This document shows, piece after piece, positions 35,944 to 43,334 of a stretch of 43,381 nucleotides of DNA. Within the stretch, counting starts at the first letter, position 1, and each line of letters opens with the position of its first letter. The stretch is from the NCBI RefSeq assembly GCF_000955975.1, contig NZ_JYJF01000057.1, positions 1-43,381 on the forward strand, given 5' to 3'. The DNA is from Saccharothrix sp. ST-888. GTDB lineage: Bacteria; Actinomycetota; Actinomycetes; Streptomycetales; Streptomycetaceae. The translations under genes and the position numbers were made by a program. The notes beneath the pieces were generated by a model, which was not told where the DNA came from, ran no database searches, and was given only the letters and a program-made list of their open reading frames with translations.

Positions 35944-35995
35944 ACGGCCGAGGGCCCGACCACCCCACCCGGGGTGGTCGGGCCCTCGGCCGTTT
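35944..35995 (+). terminator. Strong terminator after transketolase gene
   Basis: A perfect 23-base inverted repeat (35944-35966 with 35971-35993) with a four-base loop, ending in TTT. It separates transketolase from the DAHP synthase transcription unit. Confidence 0.85.
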
Positions 35996-36420
35996 CGGCG
36001 TCCGCCGGCTCGGGCTCCGATCTGACGCAGTACCGGGACCACTCCCTCTCCTGAGGCCGGTCTGGTGAAGTCGCCCGGCTGCCTTCCGAACACCCGGACG
36101 ACTGACCGAAATTCCGGCCGACTATTTCGAAAAATAATCAGCTGATGATTTGCGCTGGCTTTTTTCGGAAGCCCGGGTGGACTATTCACAATGCGTTCAT
36201 GGGTGAAATTGACAGAGTGCTCGATACTTGACGAAGATGCCGGACGGCCGTTGACCCTCGTGTTTTGCCTGCACAGACTCGTGGAAAAGGTCGGCCCTTC
36301 TCTCGGAATCCAGTACGAATGCGGGCGGCCTGGCCGGCGCGGTGCACTCGGCGCTGTGGGCGAATTCGGCGATCTCCGATTTCCGGGCAAGTGATCAATT
36401 CATGACCACGGAGGTAATGA
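35996..36420 (+). promoter_or_regulatory. Low-GC control region upstream of the chorismate-pathway genes
   Basis: This region is clearly more AT-rich than its surroundings between about 36100 and 36260. It contains CGAAAT (36107-36112) / ATTTCG (36124-36129), the palindrome ATCAGCTGAT (36137-36146), and a consensus TTGACA at 36209-36214 with a weak GAAGAT 18 bases later. Small open frames have no family match. No regulator gene is present here. The ribosome site GGAGG (36410-36414) serves the next gene. Confidence 0.5.
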
Positions 36421-37644
36421 GTGAGTAGCGACGCAATTGCGACGCGACCGGCTGCCGCCGGTCCGACGCTGTCGGAAAGCGGGATCGACTACTGGAAGTC
36501 GTTCCCCGCCAAGCAGCAGCCGGAGTGGGAGGACCAGGAACTCCTGGCCGCGGTCACCTCCGTGCTCGCGGACCGCCCGGGACTGGTGAACTCCGTCGAG
36601 GTCGCCGAGCTCCGCGCCCTGCTGGCCGAGGTCGCGGCCGGCCGGGTCCAGGTGATCCAGACCGGTGACTGCGCCGAGGACCCGGCCGAGTGCGAACCCG
36701 GCTACGTCACCCGCAAGGTCGGCCTGCTGGACGCGCTGGCCGGCGCCATGTCCATGAACTCGCTGCGCCCGGTGATCCGGGTCGGCCGGATGGCGGGACA
36801 GTTCGGCAAGCCCCGCTCCAACCCGACCGAGGTAGTGGACGGCGTCGAACTGCCGGTCTACCGCGGCCACATGGTCAACAGCCCGGAGCCCGACCCCGAG
36901 CTGCGCCGTCCGGACCCGAGCCGCCTGCTGGCCGGCTACGAGGCCGCCGGCACGGTCATGGAGACCCTGCGGGCCCGGTCCGCCGCCCGGCTCCCCGCGG
37001 TCGGCGCGCCGGTCTGGACCAGCCACGAGGCGCTGCTCCTCGACTACGAGGTGCCGCTGATCCGGTACGACGACTTCGGCCGCACGTACCTCTCCTCGAC
37101 CCACTGGCCGTGGATCGGGGACCGGACCCGCCAGCTGGACGGGGCGCACGTCGCCCTGCTGGCCTCGGTGGCCAACCCGGTCGCCTGCAAGGTGGGCCCG
37201 AGCATGTCCGTCGAGGACGTGCTCACCCTCTGCGAGAAGCTCGACCCGGGCCGCGAGCCCGGCCGGCTCACCCTGATCGCCCGGATGGGCGCCGACAAGG
37301 TGGCCGACCGGCTGCCGGAGATGGTGGCGGCGGTCCGGGCGGCCGGTCACCCGGTCATCTGGCTCACGGACCCGATGCACGGCAACACCGTGAGCGGTCC
37401 CGACGGTCTGAAGACCCGGCTGGTGGAGACCGTGATCAAGGAGGTCACGGAGTTCCAGAAGGCCGTCACCGAAGCCGGTGGCGTGGCCGGTGGAATTCAC
37501 CTGGAGACCACACCGGACGATGTCACGGAATGCGCGCACGACGCGGACTGCGTGGCGGGTGTCGGCGAGAAGTACACCAGCTTCTGCGACCCCCGGCTGA
37601 ACCCGGAGCAGGCCCTAGAGGTCGTCGGTGCTTGGCGGGTCTAG
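36421..37644 (+). CDS. Class II DAHP synthase, short secondary-metabolism (PhzC-like) type
   Basis: A 407-residue enzyme condensing PEP with erythrose-4-phosphate, the first step of the shikimate pathway. Metal ligands of class II enzymes are present: Cys84 in QTGDCAEDP, His320 in LTDPMHGNT, Glu362 in GGIHLETTP and Asp390 in SFCDPRLN; substrate residues lie in VIRVGRMAGQFGKPRSNPTE and WTSHEALLLDYE. Primary-metabolism class II enzymes of actinobacteria are about 450-460 residues with an N-terminal allosteric extension; that is missing here, suggesting insensitivity to aromatic amino acids (inference). GTG at 36421 follows GGAGG by six bases. It heads a run of + strand genes. Confidence 0.92.
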   Translation: MSSDAIATRPAAAGPTLSESGIDYWKSFPAKQQPEWEDQELLAAVTSVLADRPGLVNSVEVAELRALLAEVAAGRVQVIQTGDCAEDPAECEPGYVTRKVGLLDALAGAMSMNSLRPVIRVGRMAGQFGKPRSNPTEVVDGVELPVYRGHMVNSPEPDPELRRPDPSRLLAGYEAAGTVMETLRARSAARLPAVGAPVWTSHEALLLDYEVPLIRYDDFGRTYLSSTHWPWIGDRTRQLDGAHVALLASVANPVACKVGPSMSVEDVLTLCEKLDPGREPGRLTLIARMGADKVADRLPEMVAAVRAAGHPVIWLTDPMHGNTVSGPDGLKTRLVETVIKEVTEFQKAVTEAGGVAGGIHLETTPDDVTECAHDADCVAGVGEKYTSFCDPRLNPEQALEVVGAWRV

Positions 37645-37734
37645 TAGTTGCACGAACAGGCTGAGCGGTGACCGCAGCCGCCTCAGGAATATCCGACCGG
37701 CAATGGTCGATCATCTTCGATCGGTGGGGTCGTT

Positions 37735-38523
37735 ATGAGTGTCCATGGGATGGAAAACAAGGTCGCGCTGGTCACCGGCGCGGCCGGAGGTATCGGTGAG
37801 GCCGTGGTTCGGGCCCTGGTCGGGCGCGGAGTCACGGTGGCCCTGGTCGATCGGAACGGCGATCGGCTGGAGGAACTCGCCAAGGAGCTGCGGAACGACG
37901 GCGGACGGGCCGAGGCCTTCCCCGTCGACGTGACCAGCAGCGCCGCCGTCGAGACCGTGGTCGCCGAGGTCGAACAGCATCTCGGCGGCATCGACTACCT
38001 CGTCAACGGCGCGGGCGTGCTCCGGCTCGGGCAGGCCAGAGACCTCACCGACGACGACTGGACCACCACCTTCGCGGTCAACACCACCGGGGTCTTCTTC
38101 ACCTCCCGTGCGGTGGTCAACCGGATGCTGGGCCAGGGACGGCGCGGCGCCATCGTCACGGTGGCGTCGAACGCGGCCGGTACGGCGCGAATGGACATGT
38201 CGGCGTACTCGGCCTCCAAGGCCGCGGCGACCATGTTCACCAAGACCCTCGGGCTGGAGGTCTCCAAGTTCGGCATCCGTGCCAACGTGGTGGCCCCCGG
38301 CTCGACCGACACCCCGATGCTGAGCTCCCTGTGGGAGGACAGCAGTGCGGCCAGGGCCTCCATCGACGGTGTGGCCTCGGCCTACCGGGTGGGCATCCCG
38401 CTCGGGCGGATCGCCCAGCCGGAGCACATCGCGGACGCGGTGCTGTTCCTGCTCTCCGACATGGCCGCGCACATCACCATGCACGAACTCACCGTCGACG
38501 GCGGCGCGGCCCTCGGCCACTGA
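37735..38523 (+). CDS. EntA/DhbA-like short-chain dehydrogenase (dihydro-hydroxyanthranilate/benzoate type)
   Basis: A 262-residue short-chain dehydrogenase. The cofactor motif TGAAGGIG is at 14-21, NGAG at 91-94, and the catalytic residues Ser145 (TVASNAAGTARM), Tyr158 and Lys162 (AYSASKAA). The segments YRVGIPLGRIAQPEHIADAV and ITMHELTVDGGAALGH closely follow EntA/DhbA, the 2,3-dihydro-2,3-dihydroxybenzoate dehydrogenases. Next to PhzD- and PhzE-like genes the likely substrate is trans-2,3-dihydro-3-hydroxyanthranilate, oxidised with NAD to 3-hydroxyanthranilate, rather than the siderophore intermediate. An in-frame ATG at 37750 could also start it. Confidence 0.85.
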   Translation: MSVHGMENKVALVTGAAGGIGEAVVRALVGRGVTVALVDRNGDRLEELAKELRNDGGRAEAFPVDVTSSAAVETVVAEVEQHLGGIDYLVNGAGVLRLGQARDLTDDDWTTTFAVNTTGVFFTSRAVVNRMLGQGRRGAIVTVASNAAGTARMDMSAYSASKAAATMFTKTLGLEVSKFGIRANVVAPGSTDTPMLSSLWEDSSAARASIDGVASAYRVGIPLGRIAQPEHIADAVLFLLSDMAAHITMHELTVDGGAALGH

Positions 38524-38630
38524 GTGCCCGGGACCACCGAGTACCGAGGCCGCCGGGCACGGCGGCCGGTGGCCTCCCCGCCACCGGCCGCCGTCGCCCG
38601 GCAACACCTTCCAGCTGAGAGGACATCTCC

Positions 38631-39266
38631 ATGGGAATCCCCGCCATCACGGCTTACCCGATGCCAGGGCAGGGCGACCTGCCGGAGAACATCGCCCAGT
38701 GGACGGTGGACCCGAAGCGCGCGGTCCTGCTGATCCACGACATGCAGAAGTACTTCCTCAAGCCCTTCCCGGCCGGCGAGTCCCCGGTGACCGACCTGGT
38801 CGGCAACGCCACCCTGCTGCGCGAGCGGTGCGCCGAACTCGGCGTCCCGGTGGCCTACACCGCCCAGCCGGGCGGGATGACGCCGGAGCAGCGCGGCCTG
38901 CTGAGCGACTTCTGGGGGCCGGGCATGACCATCGACCTGGAGCACAAGCAGGTGGTCGAGCCGATCCAGCCCGCCGAGGGCGATCTGGTGCTGACCAAGT
39001 GGCGGTACAGCGCGTTCCACAAGACCGAACTCCAGCAGTTCATGCGGGAGCAGGGGCGTGACCAGCTGATCGTCTGCGGTGTGTACGCGCACGTCGGCGT
39101 GCTGATGAGCACCTGTGACGCCTTCACCCTCGACATCCAGCCGTTCCTGGTCGGCGACGCCATCGCCGACTTCTCGCTGGAGTACCACCACCGGGCCCTG
39201 ACCTACGCGGCGGAGCGCTGCGCGATGGTGGTCACCGCGAAGACCGTGCTCGACCAACTCGGCTGA
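38631..39266 (+). CDS. phzD: PhzD-like isochorismatase (ADIC hydrolase)
   Basis: A 211-residue isochorismatase-family hydrolase close to PhzD in length and in its start, GIPAITAYPMP. Catalytic Asp37 (LLIHDMQKYFL) and Lys123 (LTKWRYSAFHKTEL) are present, as are AYTAQPGGMTPEQRGLLSDF, FWGPGM, and ICGV-type VCGVYAHVGVLMST. PhzD removes pyruvate from 2-amino-2-deoxyisochorismate to give trans-2,3-dihydro-3-hydroxyanthranilate. No carrier-protein domain follows, unlike EntB. The ribosome site GAGAGGA precedes the ATG. Between the dehydrogenase and the PhzE-like gene, it completes a three-step branch from chorismate. Confidence 0.92.
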   Translation: MGIPAITAYPMPGQGDLPENIAQWTVDPKRAVLLIHDMQKYFLKPFPAGESPVTDLVGNATLLRERCAELGVPVAYTAQPGGMTPEQRGLLSDFWGPGMTIDLEHKQVVEPIQPAEGDLVLTKWRYSAFHKTELQQFMREQGRDQLIVCGVYAHVGVLMSTCDAFTLDIQPFLVGDAIADFSLEYHHRALTYAAERCAMVVTAKTVLDQLG

Positions 39267-39346
39267 AACACCCGAAGTCTGACGCTTCATCAGTTCTGAA
39301 CCGCCGCCGACCCGCACCGACCGCACGCCGACCTGGAGGGAACACC

Positions 39347-41296
39347 ATGACGTACACGGGGGCCGGGAGCCCGGAGAGCCTTGCGCTGCTGGAACGGGTG
39401 CTCGCCGAGCAGCCGCCGGCCTTCGCGCTGCTGCACCGCCCGGAGACGGGTGCCGCGGACGAGATCGACGTACTGATCGGTGCGGTGTCCGAGGTCGCGA
39501 CGCTGGCGGACATCCCGCTGCCCACCGACCCGGCCGGGGCGCCGGCCACCGGGCGGGCGGAGCACGAGGTGCTGGCGCTGGTCCCGTACCGGCAGATCGC
39601 CGAGCGCGGCTTCGCGGCCGCCGACGACGGCTCTCCGCTGATCACCCTGACCGTCGCGGAGCAGGGCGCCCTCCCGGTCGCCCAGACCGTCGACCGGCTG
39701 CCCGACCTGCCGATCGAGCTGGTGGACGGCCGCTTCGACGTGGACGACGAGGCGTACGCCGAGATCGTCAAGGAGATCCTGGCGAAGGAGATCGGACAGG
39801 GCGAGGGCGCCAACTTCGTCATCCGGCGGGCCTTCGTGGCGGACATCTCCGGGTACTCGACCGCTGCCGCGCTCACCTTCTTCCGCCGCCTGCTGGAGCG
39901 CGAGCGCGGCGCGTACTGGACCTTCGTCATCCACACCGGCGACCGGACCTTCGTCGGGGCCACCCCCGAGCGGCACGTCAGCCTCTCCGGCGGAGTCGCG
40001 GTGATGAACCCGATCAGCGGCACCTACCGCTACCCCGAGACCGGGCCGACGCTCGCGGGCGTGCTCTCCTTCCTGGCCGACCCCAAGGAGGCCAACGAGC
40101 TCTACATGGTGGTGGACGAAGAGCTCAAGATGATGGCCCGGATCAGCGAGTCCGGCGGCCGGGTGACCGGCCCGCACCTGATGGAGATGGCCCGCCTCGC
40201 CCACACCGAGTACTTCATCGAGGGGCACACCACCCGCGACGTGCGCGACATCCTGCGCGAGACGATGTTCGCGCCCACCGTCACCGGCAGCCCGCTGGAG
40301 AGCGCGGCCAAGGTGATCAGCCGGTACGAGCCGGCCGGCCGCGGCTACTACAGCGGCGTGGTGGCCCTGATCGGCCGGGACGCCGGGGGCGGCCGCACCC
40401 TGGACTCCTCGATCCTGATCCGGACGGCCGACATCGACGCCTCCGGGCGGCTGCAGATAGGCGTCGGCGCCACCCTGGTCCGCGACTCCAAGCCGGAGTC
40501 CGAGGTGGCCGAGACGACGGCCAAGGCCGCCGGGCTGCTCGCCGCCTTCGGCGCGAAGGGCGCACCCGGGTCCGGCGCCGGCGGCACGGTGACCGGTGCC
40601 GGGCTGGCCCGGCACCCCGACGTCCTGAAGGCGTTGGCGCAGCGCAACGTCGCGCTGGCACCGTTCTGGCTGGAGTCGGCCACCACCCGCACCCGCCCCG
40701 TTCCGGCGCTGGCCGGCCGCCGGGTGCTGGTGGTGGACGCGGAGGACACCTTCACCGCGATGTGGGACCACCAGCTGCGCTCGCTCGGACTCGCCGTCAC
40801 GGTACGGCGGTTCGACGAGGAGTACAGCTTCGACGGGTACGACCTGGTGATCCTGGGCCCGGGGCCGGGCGACCCGCAGGAGACGGACCACCCGAAGATC
40901 GCCCACCTGCGCCGGGCGACCGGCCGGCTGCTGGGCGGCGAGCTGCCGTTCCTGTCGGTCTGCCTGAGCCACCAGGTGCTGTGCCGGGCCCTGGGCTTCG
41001 ACCTGGTGCGCCGGGACCTGCCCAACCAGGGCGTGGCGAAGAAGATCGACCTCTTCGGCCGGACCGAACTGGTCGGCTTCTACAACACCTTCGCCGGGCG
41101 CAGCGACTCCGACCGGGTCGCGGTCTCCGTCCCCGGCCTCGACGCGGAGGTGGAGGTGAGCCGCGACCCGGAGACCGGCCAGATCCACGCCCTGCGCGGG
41201 CCGGGCTTCCGCTCGGTGCAGTTCCACCCGGAGTCGGTGCTCAGCCAGGACGGCCTGGCCATCATCACCGACGCGCTGACCTCCCTGCTGGCGTGA
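39347..41296 (+). CDS. phzE: PhzE-like 2-amino-2-deoxyisochorismate (ADIC) synthase, fused TrpE-GATase
   Basis: A 649-residue fusion. Residues 1 to about 430 are the chorismate-binding, anthranilate-synthase-like part (VMNPISGTYRYPETG, EELKMMARISESGG, MARLAHTEYFIEGHTTRD, IGVGATLVRDSKPESEVAET). Residues about 455-649 are a class I glutamine amidotransferase with Cys539 (LSVCLSHQVLCRAL), His627 and Glu629 (QFHPES). PhzE-type enzymes transfer ammonia to C2 of chorismate without eliminating pyruvate, giving ADIC. The single-chain order TrpE then GATase and the segment ISRYEPAGRGYYSGVVALIG fit PhzE. Anthranilate synthase activity cannot be excluded by sequence alone, but the adjacent PhzD homologue makes ADIC the likely product. 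GGAGGG precedes the ATG. Confidence 0.92.
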   Translation: MTYTGAGSPESLALLERVLAEQPPAFALLHRPETGAADEIDVLIGAVSEVATLADIPLPTDPAGAPATGRAEHEVLALVPYRQIAERGFAAADDGSPLITLTVAEQGALPVAQTVDRLPDLPIELVDGRFDVDDEAYAEIVKEILAKEIGQGEGANFVIRRAFVADISGYSTAAALTFFRRLLERERGAYWTFVIHTGDRTFVGATPERHVSLSGGVAVMNPISGTYRYPETGPTLAGVLSFLADPKEANELYMVVDEELKMMARISESGGRVTGPHLMEMARLAHTEYFIEGHTTRDVRDILRETMFAPTVTGSPLESAAKVISRYEPAGRGYYSGVVALIGRDAGGGRTLDSSILIRTADIDASGRLQIGVGATLVRDSKPESEVAETTAKAAGLLAAFGAKGAPGSGAGGTVTGAGLARHPDVLKALAQRNVALAPFWLESATTRTRPVPALAGRRVLVVDAEDTFTAMWDHQLRSLGLAVTVRRFDEEYSFDGYDLVILGPGPGDPQETDHPKIAHLRRATGRLLGGELPFLSVCLSHQVLCRALGFDLVRRDLPNQGVAKKIDLFGRTELVGFYNTFAGRSDSDRVAVSVPGLDAEVEVSRDPETGQIHALRGPGFRSVQFHPESVLSQDGLAIITDALTSLLA

Positions 41297-41303
41297 GCCC
41301 GTA

Positions 41304-41372
41304 GGGCGCGGGGAACCGCCCGACCGGTCCGGTGACCTCGCCGGCGCGCCGGCCGTGCGGTTCCCCGCGCTC
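41304..41372. terminator. Stem-loop of the streptomycete GGCGCGGGGAAC type
   Basis: GCGCGGGGAACCGC (41306-41319) pairs perfectly with GCGGTTCCCCGCGC (41357-41370); the 37-base loop itself holds GGCGCGCC. GGCGCGGGGAAC-like arms recur in many streptomycete intergenic regions, as far as I recall. It follows the phzE-like stop and may end or attenuate that transcript. Confidence 0.55.
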
Positions 41373-41443
41373 CGGGCGGCTTTCCCGGCCGGGCCGGGCC
41401 CCGTGCACCCCCGGTGGTGCAACATCCCTCGTGAGGAGAACAC

Positions 41444-41788
41444 ATGCGTGCCGTAGTCGTCTGGTGGGACCTGGCCGAGTCCGACCGGAGTATCGACGAT
41501 CTCCGGGACTTCCTGCGCGAGGAGGCGGTGGAGCGGTTCACCGGCTTTCCGGGCCTGGTGCTGAAGACCTGGATCTCGGACCGGGAGAGCGGGCGCTGGG
41601 GTGCGATCTTCCTCTGGGAGTCGGCCGAGGCCGCCGCACAGCAGCTCCCGCCCCGGGCCGCCGAGTTGATCGGCTACCCGCCGAGCCACCGGTTCGCCTT
41701 CGACGTCGAGGCGACCGCCGAGGGCACCCACCAGCTGGCGGCGCTCGCCGGTCTGTCCGGCCTCGGCCTGGCCCTCGAAGGCGCCTGA
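41444..41788 (+). CDS. Small YdhR-like (dimeric ferredoxin-fold) protein
   Basis: A 114-residue protein preceded by GAGGAG six bases before the ATG. The sequence MRAVVVWWDLAESDRSIDDL, FTGFPGLVLKTWISDRESGR and WGAIFLWESAEAA has the beta-alpha-beta rhythm of YdhR/antibiotic-monooxygenase-like dimeric alpha/beta barrels. Such folds include cofactor-free oxygenases acting on electron-rich aromatics, but many members have no assigned activity. Its position between the 3-hydroxyanthranilate branch and shikimate kinase suggests a role in handling an aromatic intermediate (inference). No catalytic residue can be named with confidence. Confidence 0.7.
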   Translation: MRAVVVWWDLAESDRSIDDLRDFLREEAVERFTGFPGLVLKTWISDRESGRWGAIFLWESAEAAAQQLPPRAAELIGYPPSHRFAFDVEATAEGTHQLAALAGLSGLGLALEGA

Positions 41789-41872
41789 GCGCTTCCTGCT
41801 CCCGCTGCTGATCCCCAGCCCTGTTCCCGCTCCTGATCCGCTCCAACAGCACGGAAGTGACGGTGAGTTCAG

Positions 41873-42460
41873 ATGGACAGACCGGTGGCCGTTCTGATCG
41901 GCGCACCCGGTTCCGGCAAGTCCACCGTGGGGCGGCTGCTCGCCGGCCACCTCGGTGTGCGGTTCAGGGACACCGACGCGGACATCGAGCTGGCCGCGGG
42001 GCGTCCGATCCCCGAGCTCCTGGAGCACGAGGGCGAGGCCCACTTCCGGGTGCGCGAGCGCGAGGCGGTCCGCCGGGCGCTGGCCGAGCACCGGGGCGTG
42101 CTCGCGGTGGGCGGCGGAGCGGTGCTGGAGGAGTCCACCCAGCGGCTGCTGCGGGAGCACACGGTGATCCACCTCGCGGTCCGGGCCGAGCAGTTGGCGG
42201 CCCGGATCGGCGCGGCGGAGACCCGCCCGCTGCTGGCGGACGACCCGCAGGGGCGGCTCCGCACGGTGATCGCGGTCCGTACGCCGATCTACCGCAGGCT
42301 GGCCACCTTCAGTGTGGCGGCCAACGGTCCGTCACGTGCGGTGGCCGGGCGGATCGCGGTGCTGCTCGCGGCCCGGGACACCGCGGCCGACGCCGCCCAC
42401 GCGGCCCAGTACGCGGCCGGGCTGACGCTGGCCGACCTGCGGCTCCAGGTCGGCCGGTGA
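41873..42460 (+). CDS. aroK: Shikimate kinase
   Basis: A 195-residue kinase phosphorylating shikimate at O3. The Walker A loop is GAPGSGKSTVG (10-20). Shikimate-binding residues are seen in FRDTDADIE (Asp33/Asp35), HFRVRERE (Arg59), AVGGGAVLE (80-82) and RTPIYRRLA (Arg136); the lid Arg118 is in AAETRPLL. About 25 extra C-terminal residues (AADAAHAAQYAAGLTLADLR) extend beyond the usual length. Housekeeping aroK lies in an aroC-aroK-aroB group; this isolated copy beside a DAHP synthase is more likely a dedicated copy raising chorismate supply. The ribosome site is weak. Confidence 0.9.
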   Translation: MDRPVAVLIGAPGSGKSTVGRLLAGHLGVRFRDTDADIELAAGRPIPELLEHEGEAHFRVREREAVRRALAEHRGVLAVGGGAVLEESTQRLLREHTVIHLAVRAEQLAARIGAAETRPLLADDPQGRLRTVIAVRTPIYRRLATFSVAANGPSRAVAGRIAVLLAARDTAADAAHAAQYAAGLTLADLRLQVGR

Positions 42461-42482
42461 AGAAGTCGCACCTGACCACTCC

Positions 42483-42587
42483 TGTCACATATGCCGCTTC
42501 TGTCACGGGAGTTCATATGCGAAATACCGGGTGGCTCGTACACCAATAGTTGATCTTCACCACTCCTCCCCCTCTAACATGGGCGCA
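42483..42587 (+). promoter_or_regulatory. Promoter with direct repeats upstream of the HAD-like gene
   Basis: TTGATC (42550-42555) and TAACAT (42575-42580) with 19 bases between them form a plausible promoter; transcription would begin near 42587. Upstream lie two direct-repeat pairs: TGTCAC at 42483-42488 and 42501-42506, and CATATG at 42488-42493 and 42514-42519. They may be activator or repressor half-sites. Confidence 0.55.
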
Positions 42588-42607
42588 GACCTGAGGGGGG
42601 TTCCACC

Positions 42608-43327
42608 ATGACCGGACCGCTGAGACGGCTCAAGGCCGCCGCCGTGAACATCGACGGCGTGATGCTGAACGACACCTTCAGCCCGGTGATCCATCACTTC
42701 ATCACCAGCCGGGGGGGCCGGTACTCGGCGGAGACCGAGCGCCGGATCTTCTCCCAGCGGCAGGCCGACGCCGCCGTGGTGATCGCCGAGGCCGCCGGGG
42801 TGGACTGGTCGGTGGAGCGGACCCTGGAGGTGTACTTCCAGGAGCGGGCCGAGTACCTGCTACGGGACCCGAACCGGCTGCTGGCCGGCGCCGTCCCGCT
42901 GGTCGGGCGGCTGCGCGGGCTCGGTCTGCGCACGGTCTGCTACGGCGGCCTGGACCGCTCCCACTTCGACCGCCACCTCGGCGGCCACACCGGCCTCTTC
43001 GATCCGCCCGGGTACGTCTGCACCAACGACTTCCGCCCGGGGGTCGAGGAGATCGTCACCGAGGTCTTCGGCCTCGACCACGACGAGGTGCTCTTCATCG
43101 ACGACGTGGCCCGGGTCGGCGAACACGCGAGAGCCCTCGGCGTCCCCTTCATCGGTCACCCCTCGGACTTCCGGCACGGCTTCCAGCGCCAACTCATGCG
43201 CGAAGCCGGGGTGCGCCACATCGTCGACTCCCTCGACGCGATCGACGAGGCCCTGATCCGCACCCTGGACGAGGAGGCCGAGGCTGGCGAGGTCTGGTCG
43301 CCGCAGACAGTGGCCGCAGTGGGCTGA
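42608..43327 (+). CDS. HAD-superfamily-like protein with Asn in the nucleophile position
   Basis: A 239-residue haloacid-dehalogenase-fold protein. The usual first motif DxDG reads VNIDGVMLND, so the nucleophile Asp is Asn14, while Asp16 is kept. A helical cap follows (FSPVIHHFITSRGGRYSAET, LEVYFQERAEYLLRDPNRLL), then LGLRTVCYGGLDRSHFDRHL and the acidic motif IV, EVLFIDDVARVGEHARALGV. Without the nucleophile it probably does not act as a phosphatase; it could bind a ligand or use another chemistry. The ATG follows GAGGGGGG by seven bases and the gene has its own promoter. It is the last complete gene; it may belong to the biosynthetic region. Confidence 0.8.
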   Translation: MTGPLRRLKAAAVNIDGVMLNDTFSPVIHHFITSRGGRYSAETERRIFSQRQADAAVVIAEAAGVDWSVERTLEVYFQERAEYLLRDPNRLLAGAVPLVGRLRGLGLRTVCYGGLDRSHFDRHLGGHTGLFDPPGYVCTNDFRPGVEEIVTEVFGLDHDEVLFIDDVARVGEHARALGVPFIGHPSDFRHGFQRQLMREAGVRHIVDSLDAIDEALIRTLDEEAEAGEVWSPQTVAAVG

Positions 43328-43334
43328 CCACCGC

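Noticed and set aside
36186..36398. Small open frames upstream of the DAHP synthase (possible leader peptide)
   Set aside because: The + strand frame has a single Trp and no run of aromatic codons or attenuator-like hairpins, and codon bias is weak.
37735..39266. Catechol siderophore (2,3-dihydroxybenzoate) genes
   Set aside because: The isochorismatase is PhzD-like without a carrier domain, the chorismate enzyme is PhzE-like with a glutaminase, and no entC, entE or NRPS gene is visible.
33803..43327. Phenazine biosynthetic cluster
   Set aside because: PhzC-, PhzD- and PhzE-like proteins are present, but there is no phzF, phzA/B or phzG and an EntA-like dehydrogenase takes their place. The set fits 3-hydroxyanthranilate formation better.
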